IMG/VR virus record: IMGVR_UViG_3300035670_000067
Location: 1 to 64,000 of that record
Reading direction: 5' to 3' (one strand)
Source: a virus
DNA: 64,000 nucleotides
Positions 16,004 to 25,396 of this stretch are shown piece after piece. A program made the position numbers and the translations under genes. Position 1 is the stretch's first letter, and each line of letters starts with the position of its first letter. Under the pieces are notes generated by a model that was not told the DNA's origin, searched no databases, and worked only from the letters and a program-made list of their open reading frames with translations.

Positions 16004-16408
16004 TTATTTTATCTTAGTGAATCCACCAGCACGACGAATTCTATCGGTTATTCTTTTCTCATCCTTAACCATCTTGAATATAGCTTCTTTAGCGTCCGCA
16101 TTGAGTATCCTGCGCAACGACAATGCTGGTTTGAATTTGATTACTTTTCTAGAACCTTTTTCTTGCCAAGTGCCAGTATGACGAATATAATACTTGAAAG
16201 GCTTTCTCCACTTTATATGAAATATCCCGAATCCTCTTATATTCAAAAGACTGTTTTTCAGCAAAGTCTTCTGTGCCAATATAAACACAGATTCTATTAT
16301 TCTTTTGGCGAGGTCTCTTTCTAATCCGTACTGTCTGGCGAATTCAGAAATAAATTCTTCGTCTAATACATAACCTATCTTTTCGTCATTTTCAATTCGC
16401 CTATTCAT
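16004..16408 (-). CDS. HU/IHF-family DNA-binding protein
   Basis: Protein of 134 aa. The HU core shows helices at ~18-50 ('DEEFISEFARQYGLERDLAK'), then 'NIRGFGIFHIKWRKP' (HU 'l.gFGtF.v..r'), the flexible arm, and 'KVIKFKPALSLRRIL' (HU 'v.FkPg..lk..vN'). It is longer than HU (~90 aa), with a basic C-terminal tail. It should bend DNA to aid replication, packaging or recombination. It overlaps the thymidylate-synthase-like gene by eight bases and precedes dnaE. Confidence 0.85.
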   Translation of the reverse strand: MNRRIENDEKIGYVLDEEFISEFARQYGLERDLAKRIIESVFILAQKTLLKNSLLNIRGFGIFHIKWRKPFKYYIRHTGTWQEKGSRKVIKFKPALSLRRILNADAKEAIFKMVKDEKRITDRIRRAGGFTKIK

Positions 16409-17375
16409 TCGCTATTGAATCGTAAAAAGGATTACCAATTCGTTCCATCATATGAATAATTTCATCCTGATACGAATCAGAACCATATTTTTCCAAAACA
16501 TATAACATCAAAATATAGCCAACTTCTCTTAAGAATGGAGTTTCTATTTGATTCAATATACACGCAAACAAGGAATCCATTAATTCCTTCGGATTAACTG
16601 CCGGATTCTTAAACGTCTGCGCTGTGAACATTTGCCGCAAATGGTTTTCGTATCTGTTTAACTGCTCTAGATCACTCCAAAACACGTTAGGATTAGGATC
16701 AAATAGTCCTATGTATGTAGTGTCACCAATTGTGAATTTATGATCAAAGAATGCATATTCTCTGGTGCCATAGCTTTCTATTCTGCTATCGTCGCCATTC
16801 TCGCCAATAATGTAGATGTTTGTATTAGAATGCTTTTTGTGAAGCCAACACGCGAACATTTCTGAGATTAATCCGAGAACAAACATATCGTTGACCATGT
16901 CTTCTCTAGCCTTTTCATATAATCCACTAACAACAACATCTTCTTCTGTCGTACTTACTGAGATGGACAAAAGATCTGGTATATCGTTTGATTCTTCAAA
17001 GTCTATTGCCGGATCTCTGACAACAATCGTTGATATGTCTAATTCATTTACTGTCAGATCATCAAAAACGGCTTTCAACTGATTAACGCCAACTGGCTTA
17101 ACAAAATCTCTTTCATCATCTACATCTTGATTAGTTTTTATCGCCTCTTGAAGCTGGTCTGGTCCTATCCAATTCAGAATCCTTGGCCCATAAGCGCCAC
17201 GCAATTGAGATCCATTGTCTGAATATATTCCAACATGACGACTATAATACATGAGTTCACTTAATGAGTTTGAACCACGTAATATCCATAACCAATAAGC
17301 AAATCTAAATCCGAAATTTGTATAATCAGTTCTATATTCAATTTTGGGGACACCATTGAACCAATGCTTTCTCAT
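16401..17375 (-). CDS. Thymidylate-synthase-like protein lacking the catalytic cysteine
   Basis: Protein of 324 aa. The N-terminal part matches the thymidylate synthase/dCMP-hydroxymethylase fold: 'NFGFRFAYWLWILRGSNSLS', then 'YSDNGSQLRGAYGPRIL'. The segment where these enzymes have 'PC.L....' reads 'DIPDLLSISV', so the nucleophilic Cys appears to be Asp. The MRSnD-like segment is 'YEKAREDMVNDMF'. The fold is probably intact ('GLISEMFACWLHKK'), but ordinary methyl transfer to dUMP looks unlikely. It may bind a nucleotide, regulate, or do another base chemistry. It lies between the helicase and HU genes with four- and eight-base overlaps. Confidence 0.78.
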   Translation of the reverse strand: MRKHWFNGVPKIEYRTDYTNFGFRFAYWLWILRGSNSLSELMYYSRHVGIYSDNGSQLRGAYGPRILNWIGPDQLQEAIKTNQDVDDERDFVKPVGVNQLKAVFDDLTVNELDISTIVVRDPAIDFEESNDIPDLLSISVSTTEEDVVVSGLYEKAREDMVNDMFVLGLISEMFACWLHKKHSNTNIYIIGENGDDSRIESYGTREYAFFDHKFTIGDTTYIGLFDPNPNVFWSDLEQLNRYENHLRQMFTAQTFKNPAVNPKELMDSLFACILNQIETPFLREVGYILMLYVLEKYGSDSYQDEIIHMMERIGNPFYDSIANE

Positions 17376-18754
17376 GTACGCACCTTTGTTTGTGTGTTCA
17401 ATTTCTTATATTCATGTTTTTCGTTTTCTGGCACGCTGCTAAATCTCATACGATCCATACTTGTACTAAGTGTAAATGGCTTACCGCGGAAATCTCTAGT
17501 CTTTAGCCATTTCATGTTTATGATGCCAGTCTCTAACGTGTTTTCATCTGGTTGGATTAGCAGCGCTACGTCAACCTGATCTTTAATATGCGTGCTGAAC
17601 GCTATTTCATCTTTCCCAGTCTGAACCAATGACCACGTTGGCATATTCAATCCACGTGCGATATGCAGCTTTAGTTGAACTGCTAAATCTAACTGACTTT
17701 CCCATGCCATGTTTATATCGCCAGATTTACATGTCATGATATTAAGATAATCTATTCCACACATCTTAACGTTAGACTTATTGAAATATGATTTAACTGC
17801 CGCCTTCACCGCCTTTACTGTACAGCCTTCTGGCATATCTATAACTTCAAATCTATTCTTGTTTGATTTCGATTTTTCGACCGCTTCGTCCAATTTGTTC
17901 CATTGATCTTTTGTTAACGCATATCTTCTAAAATATTCATAAGGTATTCCACTCATTCGGCAATACCATCTCATGTAATATTGTTCTTTAGGCATTTCTA
18001 TCGTGACGACGACAACATCTCCGGTAGTCTGCCAACAATAAGTTGCGAAATCAAGCAACATTATACTTTTCCCACTTCCTGTCGGGCCAGACACTAATCC
18101 AAATTCTCCACTGCGCAAACCAATCATCTGTGAATCTATTTCTGTGATGCCCGTTGGCGTACCGCCAACACTACCTGGATTCTTTTGGATATGAATAAAA
18201 TGCTGCTTGAAATGTTTGTAGCCTTCTCTTGGATCGCCCCTGTCTACCTTGAAATCTTTAGAAGCAGATAAATCATTAAACGAAACCAATCTCTCGCGAG
18301 CTACTGTTAGAGCTTTTAGATCACCCTTTAATCCCTTACCAAGATCGCCAATTGTTTCGTTTACACAAATGGAAATAACTCTTCCTTCGTATAGAATCTT
18401 TAATTTCTTCATTGCAGACACTGTCGCTGCAAGCGTCATGTCTCTGCCAAGTTTACGAATACGCTTCCACATCACAGTCAATTTGTCTCTGTGACTGTGT
18501 TCAGTATCGAGCATATTCTTGAATGCTATATCATCTAGAAGCACGTTGTCATCTTGCCACAACGCAACGGCTTTGTCATAGATATGCTTCACAAGATCAC
18601 TCGATAGGACGTTGCTATCGAAATTCAAATAAACACGCTGCATATTCCATTTATTTTTCAACGTACCGGCAACAAATTTCATCTCTAATTCTCTGTCGAC
18701 GAAATCTGTTTGCCTATGTAATCTCCTATATGATGGAGAAGAATAATCCTTCAA
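17372..18754 (-). CDS. DnaB-type replicative helicase
   Basis: Protein of 460 aa. An N-terminal helical domain (~1-160) precedes a RecA-like ATPase core: Walker A 'SGPTGSGKSIMLLDF' near residue 225, 'VVVVTIEMPKEQYYMRWY' (H1a with catalytic Glu), Walker B-like 'MCGIDYLNIMT', 'LVQTGKDEIA', and a C-terminal 'KTRDFRGKPFTL'. These are the DnaB/gp41-family features of the hexameric helicase that unwinds the fork ahead of the polymerase. No fused primase is present and no primase is visible nearby. It overlaps both flanking genes by four bases. Confidence 0.9.
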   Translation of the reverse strand: MKDYSSPSYRRLHRQTDFVDRELEMKFVAGTLKNKWNMQRVYLNFDSNVLSSDLVKHIYDKAVALWQDDNVLLDDIAFKNMLDTEHSHRDKLTVMWKRIRKLGRDMTLAATVSAMKKLKILYEGRVISICVNETIGDLGKGLKGDLKALTVARERLVSFNDLSASKDFKVDRGDPREGYKHFKQHFIHIQKNPGSVGGTPTGITEIDSQMIGLRSGEFGLVSGPTGSGKSIMLLDFATYCWQTTGDVVVVTIEMPKEQYYMRWYCRMSGIPYEYFRRYALTKDQWNKLDEAVEKSKSNKNRFEVIDMPEGCTVKAVKAAVKSYFNKSNVKMCGIDYLNIMTCKSGDINMAWESQLDLAVQLKLHIARGLNMPTWSLVQTGKDEIAFSTHIKDQVDVALLIQPDENTLETGIINMKWLKTRDFRGKPFTLSTSMDRMRFSSVPENEKHEYKKLNTQTKVRT

Positions 18755-19623
18755 TTGAACTTCCCTATCATCTTTTTTCTAAGTTCTTTTGAGCATGAAA
18801 TCGTGAGTGTGCATTGTTTACTACCGTAATAAGGGCAATAGATACCGTGTTCCCTACAAAACAGATATTCTGTAGATCTATCAGCATCAACAAATTTCTG
18901 TATCTCAGCTTTGTCTGACATCCTAATTAGAGACGGTATTTTTGAATTCTCTTCACACAACGCAAACGTCCATCTAATATATCTTTTCAATACATACTGC
19001 CATCTATCGGGATATTCGACTTGGAAAATCTTTACCAATTGACCAACAATTCTCATAATCCTGTGAGCCTTCGCATCAATGAAATGCGAATATGGTTCGT
19101 ACATCTCTTTTATGAATGATCTAAAATCACCAATTTTCCAATATCTAACATTTTTATCTGTAACTTTGTTTTCCAGAATATGTCCAGATGAGTTTGGAGA
19201 TATCTCTTCAGCGGCATTAAATATAGATAGATCTAATTCTTTTTGTGCTAACTTGATCAATTCAGATACTTTCCGCACCCAATCATATCTACACGTAACA
19301 CTCGACGTACATTTCTTTATATCTTTTTCAATTTTCAAAAATTTACAACCAGCGCAATTGGATGAATTGATATATTCTTTTTGAAGAGTTACGTATAGTT
19401 TTCTATCAAGGCCGCTTCTGTAATACTGAAAGATATCTTTATTCCCTTGCAACACTTTTCTTAATTTGATAGCGCTAACGCCCAGATTAGCCACCATATC
19501 AGATTCAACCACTATCCCGTCATTCATTACATACAGGATAGCTCTGACCACTAGAATAGATTTACAGAATCGTATTTTTCTCAATATCTTATCGTCACAA
19601 ACAATGAAAGTATTACAGATCAT
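18751..19623 (-). CDS. Cys-rich hypothetical protein between the two helicase genes
   Basis: Protein of 290 aa with no family recognised. Residues ~30-90 look like a winged helix ('SDMVANLGVSAIKLRKVLQ', then 'YYRSGLDRKLYVTLQ'). Two Cys groups follow, 'CAGCKFLKIEKDIKKC..C' at ~93-115 and 'CREHGIYCPYYGSKQC....C' near 255-278, likely metal sites. Its place, ATGA-coupled to both the DnaB-type helicase and the SNF2-type helicase, suggests a replication accessory such as a loader or primase-associated factor (inference). Confidence 0.6.
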   Translation of the reverse strand: MICNTFIVCDDKILRKIRFCKSILVVRAILYVMNDGIVVESDMVANLGVSAIKLRKVLQGNKDIFQYYRSGLDRKLYVTLQKEYINSSNCAGCKFLKIEKDIKKCTSSVTCRYDWVRKVSELIKLAQKELDLSIFNAAEEISPNSSGHILENKVTDKNVRYWKIGDFRSFIKEMYEPYSHFIDAKAHRIMRIVGQLVKIFQVEYPDRWQYVLKRYIRWTFALCEENSKIPSLIRMSDKAEIQKFVDADRSTEYLFCREHGIYCPYYGSKQCTLTISCSKELRKKMIGKFN

Positions 19624-21437
19624 ATTTTGCTTGCCAAGTCTCTGAGGCTTACAGTGCTCTTCTGATATTCACTCTGCTTGAAGAATCTAGAAGCCAGTTC
19701 TCGCTTATTGGCCAAGACGTTGTACAAATGTTCTTCCACTGTATCTGGAACAATCATATTCATTACATATACTGTCTTATGCTGACCGCGCCTATAAACT
19801 CGCGCAACACGCTGATCTAATATCGCAGGATTCCACGGTAAATCAAAATTGATGATGTAATTTGCTGCCTGCAAGTTAGCACCATACGCCAGTGCATCAG
19901 AACACACCAAGAAACGTGGTTCTGAACCCTTACAGAAGGCTTCAACTATGCCAGTAGCGTTACTACTGCCCCCCACCACCACACCAACCTCGCCGGCATT
20001 TAGAGAGCGTATCCATTTTACAAGGTGTGGAACTACTTTATTGGCAAATCTACTGAATATTAGTACCTTAGAATTCTTTGGTATCTCTTCTAGTATAACT
20101 TCTTTCAAAACATCAAATTTAGAAGAATGGTCTTTTTTCTTACACTTAGGATCTATCGCTTTCATAGTATCTGCAATCTGCAACAGATAATTCAACAGAG
20201 TCGCCAATGCTGCATTATTGATACTGTTCTGTTTCTCGAGATCTGATAGTTCCTGCAACACACCCTTCCTAGCATCTTTATAAAATGCCAGCTGACTTCC
20301 GCTCATTGGACATTCGCGTATAGATGTCATGATTGGCGGTCGCTCTTTCCACACATCGTCAATGGTTCGCCTAATCACGACATCTTTTATCTTAGTACGC
20401 AATTCTTCTTCATTACGCACACCAACTGGCTGTCCCCAGAAATCCAATATGAGATATCTATTAAGGAAGCAGTGGAATGGTCCCAATATGGTTTCATCAA
20501 CAAGATCAACAATATTGTGCAACTCCTGAAGTTTATTCTCAATGATAGTGCCGGACATTGCTATGAACATGCTGCCTGGGTATTGAGACAACGCTATTTT
20601 CTTCATTGCCTTGGAAACGGCGGCAGTACGATTTTTCAGCTTAGTAGCTTCATCACAAACGATTACATCAAACTTCTTATCTATAATCTCTTGAGCCAGC
20701 ATTCTAACCTGCTCATAATTGGCGATAAGAATTTTTGATTCCCCAACAAGCCTGCGTCTAGCGATTTTAGGCTTTTCTTTTTCTTCACAACATTCTTCGG
20801 CGTATTCGCAAACCCTACAATCTTCGTTTCTCTTGAGAAACCTCTCTGAGACCCCAGTTCTACATTTGCCGTAATCAGAAATCAGTGTTATGTCTGACTC
20901 TGGCAATTTCGTAAACTTCAATATCTCATTTTTCCATTGATGCGCAATTCTTAGCGGACAAACTATCAGAACAGTTTCGTATCCATAGTATTCCATTCCC
21001 TTAAGAATAGCTGCTATAGCTTGAGGCGTTTTACCAGTACCAACTTGATCACCTACTATAATCCTGCGAGCAGCAACACAAACATTTGCACCTATAATCT
21101 GTGAAGGAAACAACTTACATGTTGGATCGTCTGACCAGAGATTCAAATCAATAGATTTGTTTTTTCTAGCGCGACGCACACGTCTTAGTCTCTTTTTAAA
21201 TAAGCGATGAAGCTTGAGCACCTTTTCAGTAACACTAAGATCTACATTATAATTCTTACAAAAGCCAACGAGATTATCGAGCTCATTTAGAAAGGTGAAG
21301 AAATGCTTGAAATTCTTATCAAATGTCAGATTATGTATATTCTTCTTCAGATTGGCTAAAATCATGTGAAAATCATTACCCATGATTTTCACGGATATTT
21401 TACCATGCCCAAGATATTTGGAATATATGCTGCCCAT
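19620..21437 (-). CDS. SNF2/SF2-family DNA helicase or translocase
   Basis: Protein of 605 aa. Motif I 'IIVGDQVGTGKTPQAIAAIL' near 125, Ia 'VLIVCPLRIAHQWK', motif II 'DVIVCDEATKLKNR' near 260, III 'MFIAMSGTIIENKLQEL', IV/V region 'SKVLIFSRFANKV', and VI 'LDQRVARVYRRGQ' near 545 are all present in SNF2 order. An insertion with 'CRVCEYAEECC' and further Cys may bind zinc. Such phage enzymes remodel protein-DNA complexes or forks (T4 UvsW is an SF2 example). It ends in an ATGA overlap with the next gene. Confidence 0.88.
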   Translation of the reverse strand: MGSIYSKYLGHGKISVKIMGNDFHMILANLKKNIHNLTFDKNFKHFFTFLNELDNLVGFCKNYNVDLSVTEKVLKLHRLFKKRLRRVRRARKNKSIDLNLWSDDPTCKLFPSQIIGANVCVAARRIIVGDQVGTGKTPQAIAAILKGMEYYGYETVLIVCPLRIAHQWKNEILKFTKLPESDITLISDYGKCRTGVSERFLKRNEDCRVCEYAEECCEEKEKPKIARRRLVGESKILIANYEQVRMLAQEIIDKKFDVIVCDEATKLKNRTAAVSKAMKKIALSQYPGSMFIAMSGTIIENKLQELHNIVDLVDETILGPFHCFLNRYLILDFWGQPVGVRNEEELRTKIKDVVIRRTIDDVWKERPPIMTSIRECPMSGSQLAFYKDARKGVLQELSDLEKQNSINNAALATLLNYLLQIADTMKAIDPKCKKKDHSSKFDVLKEVILEEIPKNSKVLIFSRFANKVVPHLVKWIRSLNAGEVGVVVGGSSNATGIVEAFCKGSEPRFLVCSDALAYGANLQAANYIINFDLPWNPAILDQRVARVYRRGQHKTVYVMNMIVPDTVEEHLYNVLANKRELASRFFKQSEYQKSTVSLRDLASKI

Positions 21438-21476
21438 TGAACACCTCCTAAGGCGTATGCAATAACGGGCAGATAC

Positions 21477-22895
21477 TTATGCGTAATTCGTCAAACGTCC
21501 ATTTCGGAAAGTAAGCTGTTTTGTTCCGCTTGGAGTCGTAACTCCAATAACTTGCGACCATCCGGATTCCGGTGCAGTCGAACAATCTCCAAGTCTAGAT
21601 TCAAGTGAAATCAAATCACCATTTTGATCTGTTTGTATATCGCAAACTGGTAAATATCCATCTGAAGTTACAGCGCTCCATTTAGAATAAAACATCAACG
21701 TTGGATATACACCAGACAATCCCTGAGTTGACATTTTAGGAAAAGCTAAAATCACAGCTTCATTCGTATTTTCTGGTATTGATAAATTATAATTATAATT
21801 ATATCTTATATCTACAGAACCTGGATTTGCGTAAAATCTTCCAGATGTTTCCAGATTTCTAACAGACAATGTTCCAACGGTTCCAGATTTGATATAATCT
21901 ATGCCACAGTTTATTTTTCCAACATGAGAACCAAATACATCTATCTTACCCAATTTACGATAATCTGTAATCCTTTTACTATATACTGAAATATAAAAAA
22001 GATCTTGAGGAAGTCTTTCGCCATAAACACCACTCTTTTGTCTAGATCCTGTTATTGGATCTGCTGCCGATAAAGTGTACCCGCCACCATTATACCAAGA
22101 CCATCTTTGATCCGTTGTATTCGAATAAGGAAATATAGAAAAGAATAACAATTCTGATCCAGTATTGTTGAATTTAAACAGAAACTCTACTGGTGCCACT
22201 TCAACCATTCTGGAGTAAGCGTAAGTACTTATACCAGAATCTGGAGCAAACACTAATGCTCTCAAATTCACCTTAAGATATGTCTCACCACCTTCCACAT
22301 ATGTTCTCGCCGAACCGTATTGTTCAGATTGTTTCTGCGTAATGAAACATCTAATGAAATCTGAAGTGGACTGTAGCGTGTGAATTGCTTTGATGTGACA
22401 ATTCAAATTGCCAGCAGACTTTATTCCAATACAAGCACACAAATCCAAATCATCACCAGGACGAATCAATTTCGCTCTAGTATAATCAACACGTATATCG
22501 GAAATGCCATGTATCATAACATTTCCTATTTCATCAGCTTGAATATCTCCTTGCGCAATCCCAACAAACGGTTCATGGCCATCATCCATAGAAAACACAT
22601 ATGATCCTGAAGATCCTGGCAATGATTCACGATAAAAATATTCTAGCGCATTCGTTTCATTCACTATGGCACAAGCTGGAATATTATTCGTTGTGTCATT
22701 GATATCTCTAACTATGAAAACTAGATCCCCATGTCGTATCTGTGTACTGATATTCTTACAAGATAATACTATATTACCGTCAGCTCTATCAGAAGATTTA
22801 CCGGAAGATTTGTTCTTATTCGTTTTCTTTAACTGTTTTTCTAAGGCTTCTACTCTACGGATAAGCTTGTCTATCTTTATATCTTGCTTATTCAT
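21477..22895 (-). CDS. Coiled-coil-headed structural protein (tail/baseplate, tentative)
   Basis: Protein of 472 aa. Residues 1-30 are a coiled coil ('DKLIRRVEALEKQLKKTN'), followed by a Ser/Lys linker and a long beta-rich body with many aromatic and Gly residues ('YVFSMDDGHEPFVGIAQGDI', 'TQGLSGVYPTLMFYSKW'). No catalytic motif. This shape and its position two bases after the hub gene suggest a distal tail or receptor-binding component. Confidence 0.55.
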   Translation of the reverse strand: MNKQDIKIDKLIRRVEALEKQLKKTNKNKSSGKSSDRADGNIVLSCKNISTQIRHGDLVFIVRDINDTTNNIPACAIVNETNALEYFYRESLPGSSGSYVFSMDDGHEPFVGIAQGDIQADEIGNVMIHGISDIRVDYTRAKLIRPGDDLDLCACIGIKSAGNLNCHIKAIHTLQSTSDFIRCFITQKQSEQYGSARTYVEGGETYLKVNLRALVFAPDSGISTYAYSRMVEVAPVEFLFKFNNTGSELLFFSIFPYSNTTDQRWSWYNGGGYTLSAADPITGSRQKSGVYGERLPQDLFYISVYSKRITDYRKLGKIDVFGSHVGKINCGIDYIKSGTVGTLSVRNLETSGRFYANPGSVDIRYNYNYNLSIPENTNEAVILAFPKMSTQGLSGVYPTLMFYSKWSAVTSDGYLPVCDIQTDQNGDLISLESRLGDCSTAPESGWSQVIGVTTPSGTKQLTFRNGRLTNYA

Positions 22896-22897
22896 AT

Positions 22898-25396
22898 TTA
22901 TTCCGTCTCACCTTCGCCTTCTTCATTCGGTTCTTCCACCGGTTCTTCTGGCTCATCAGGTAATTCAGGATCTTCAACAACATATGTATCGCGATCATTA
23001 TCAAGTTCCACTTGCTTCTCATCTTCCTGAGTCTTAGCAGAATCTTGATTATTCTTCTGTTTTATATAGGCGTTAGAGAACGATAGCTGAGTGCCAAAAC
23101 TATCACTATCATTCAATACAGACCAGGAAATGGAAACCAAGGCGCTAGTCAAATCGGTATACTTAGTTCCATGTATTTTTCTTATTCTATCACCTAGCGA
23201 AGGGCCAATCCAAAGATACGGAACATTTGCTTCAACTGTTTCCGACAATCTTGAATAACCTTCCAGGAAAGCTATCAGCTGTCTTAGCAGTTCTGCTATG
23301 GACATCCCCATATACGCTTTGTATTGAGGAAAGCTTGCGCAATGCCTAACGTAGTAACCCAATTGATGATCATCCATTGTCGAAGTATCAAATGTAGGAA
23401 TGGCTTCTACTTTATTCTTTTCTGAATCAACTGGATACCAAGCGTTAGTGTGGATTATGATATCGCTACTGTCGTCATTCAAATATGCTGGAAATTCAGC
23501 TCCACTTTGCTGATTAATTAATCCAGTGGGAATTTTTCTTCCAACTATTGCTGCAACATCTGTTTTGAAAGATGCTGTCAAATACACATCGCGCGGTTCC
23601 ATCTTTATTCTTGCATATTCCTGACCATCATACGAATATTTTGTCATGCAAGAAGCTATATGATTGTCGCCTTCTTTTTTGTCAGTCAGCCCAGCACCTA
23701 TCGGGCTTTCTCTCTTGAACTGTGGCTTATCAAATACGACAACGCCAGTGCTTTCATCAAACGAATACTCTCCATCACTTGGGAATATCCAGCTTAACGA
23801 ATTGCCAAGCTTATTCAGATCATCAGCAGTAGCTTCCGCAGACGCAATTCTTGGAACTATGACGCTATTACCGTTTACGTCACGCCTCTGGAATTTCCTA
23901 TCATTACGCCTTTCATCAAACATAAAGATTATCGGTTTTTTGTAACCGGCAAATCCAGGATCGTTAATATCGCGTTTGATCCTTGCTGATTTTAGCCACC
24001 ACTTTTTCAAATCATTTTCATAAGAAGCATATTCACTTCCTAAAATACCACTTAGCGGAAGAGTGGTTTTATCTTTGGTCGTGCTTACTATTTGATCAGC
24101 AAACAACCCACCTTCTATGGCGATACCATAATACCGATAAATTCTTTCATATCGCAAAACATCTACTGCATCAGTCTGATCTACAGACTGATCGGTTGTA
24201 GAACTTTCGTTTGTGTAGTATTTCGCGATTGCCCACTTACGCCAAGCTTCATAATCAGCCCTATTTTCAAAATCGTAACCATTGAATCTTTGCCATAATG
24301 GAACTAGTCTCACAGTTGAAACCATGCGCACCGCCCCACCCTTGGCTATGGCATAGGCTACGCTATTCGTGCCATCTCTTTGAACATTTATTGAAGATAC
24401 ATTTGCCCCACTAGTAGCGATCTTTTCCGCTGTTTCCGGAACCTTTAGAAAAACCTGATTGATTGTGCCTTCTGCAATCTGTTTAATGCGAATTTTGACC
24501 TTAGGTTGAGAATAATCCAAATACCAAATCCATCTGCCCGGCAATGATTGAACCACTGTATCAATAGCACTACAAACATTCATGTTTTCTAATGAGAAGT
24601 TCTGAGGCTGCTCTCCGCGCAATCCAGCTATCTTCACCAGATCATTACGATTTATCTTTATTCCAGTTTGAACTAAGGTGTATGGCTCTATCCAATATTT
24701 TTCTATGTGAGCCAATATCGTCGCCCACGACCAATATTTCCCATTCCATGCCTTAGCGTTGAATGCGTCTGAAGCTAACCCATCATCCTCATTGGATATT
24801 TCAGGATAAAAGAAAACACACATCGTACTGGAATAATTTTCAGTAAAACAATCTGGTATCCCATTCTTATTAAAAACGCACGGTTCGTTCTGTAAATATC
24901 CGGTCTTATCTCTTATGTGAGCGCGATACTTTTCAAAGGTGTATTTTATGTCTCCCAATGAAACACCGCTACCAATCAAATCTGGCGAAGACGACGCACC
25001 TTCGACTGCATATAGTCTACCTCTAATAGAAGTCCGTTTACTAAGATACCACTTATAGTCTTGACATGTTACAGACATCTCTTCAGTCGACCCGTCCAGA
25101 GTTCCTCTATTGATATTTACAAATCCTCTGAATATGGTTGTCATCAGCGCATCTCTGCCCGATCCTGAAACACTTACTATACGGATCGGTCTAAATATAT
25201 TCTGTTCTTCACCAAACGCCTTTTCTGGAAACACTATTTCAGCACTATCAAAATCAGCGCCAGAAGAAACCTTTACGGATTTTACTCTAGCTCCTGTTAT
25301 CACACCGATATCTGCCGCGCCTCCCCAAGGTTTAGCATCACCCATGACTAATAGGGTGGCTGGCGCGTTCATGTCTTCCCAAACTGTTGATCCCAT
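22898..25396 (-). CDS. Tail hub-like protein
   Basis: Protein of 832 aa. The beginning, 'GVITGARVKSVKVSSGADFD' and 'TIFRGFVNINRGTLDGSTEE' then 'MSVTCQDYKWYLSKR', is typical of tail hub proteins (gp27/late control D type): a beta-barrel carrying a displacement-and-frame 'orthogonal' block. The middle also contains 'NMNVCSAIDTVVQSLPGRWI', common in hubs. The C-terminal 80 residues are acidic and disordered (Glu/Pro/Asp). It should cap the tail tube and organise the tip. Its stop overlaps the next gene's start region by one base. Confidence 0.65.
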   Translation of the reverse strand: MGSTVWEDMNAPATLLVMGDAKPWGGAADIGVITGARVKSVKVSSGADFDSAEIVFPEKAFGEEQNIFRPIRIVSVSGSGRDALMTTIFRGFVNINRGTLDGSTEEMSVTCQDYKWYLSKRTSIRGRLYAVEGASSSPDLIGSGVSLGDIKYTFEKYRAHIRDKTGYLQNEPCVFNKNGIPDCFTENYSSTMCVFFYPEISNEDDGLASDAFNAKAWNGKYWSWATILAHIEKYWIEPYTLVQTGIKINRNDLVKIAGLRGEQPQNFSLENMNVCSAIDTVVQSLPGRWIWYLDYSQPKVKIRIKQIAEGTINQVFLKVPETAEKIATSGANVSSINVQRDGTNSVAYAIAKGGAVRMVSTVRLVPLWQRFNGYDFENRADYEAWRKWAIAKYYTNESSTTDQSVDQTDAVDVLRYERIYRYYGIAIEGGLFADQIVSTTKDKTTLPLSGILGSEYASYENDLKKWWLKSARIKRDINDPGFAGYKKPIIFMFDERRNDRKFQRRDVNGNSVIVPRIASAEATADDLNKLGNSLSWIFPSDGEYSFDESTGVVVFDKPQFKRESPIGAGLTDKKEGDNHIASCMTKYSYDGQEYARIKMEPRDVYLTASFKTDVAAIVGRKIPTGLINQQSGAEFPAYLNDDSSDIIIHTNAWYPVDSEKNKVEAIPTFDTSTMDDHQLGYYVRHCASFPQYKAYMGMSIAELLRQLIAFLEGYSRLSETVEANVPYLWIGPSLGDRIRKIHGTKYTDLTSALVSISWSVLNDSDSFGTQLSFSNAYIKQKNNQDSAKTQEDEKQVELDNDRDTYVVEDPELPDEPEEPVEEPNEEGEGETE

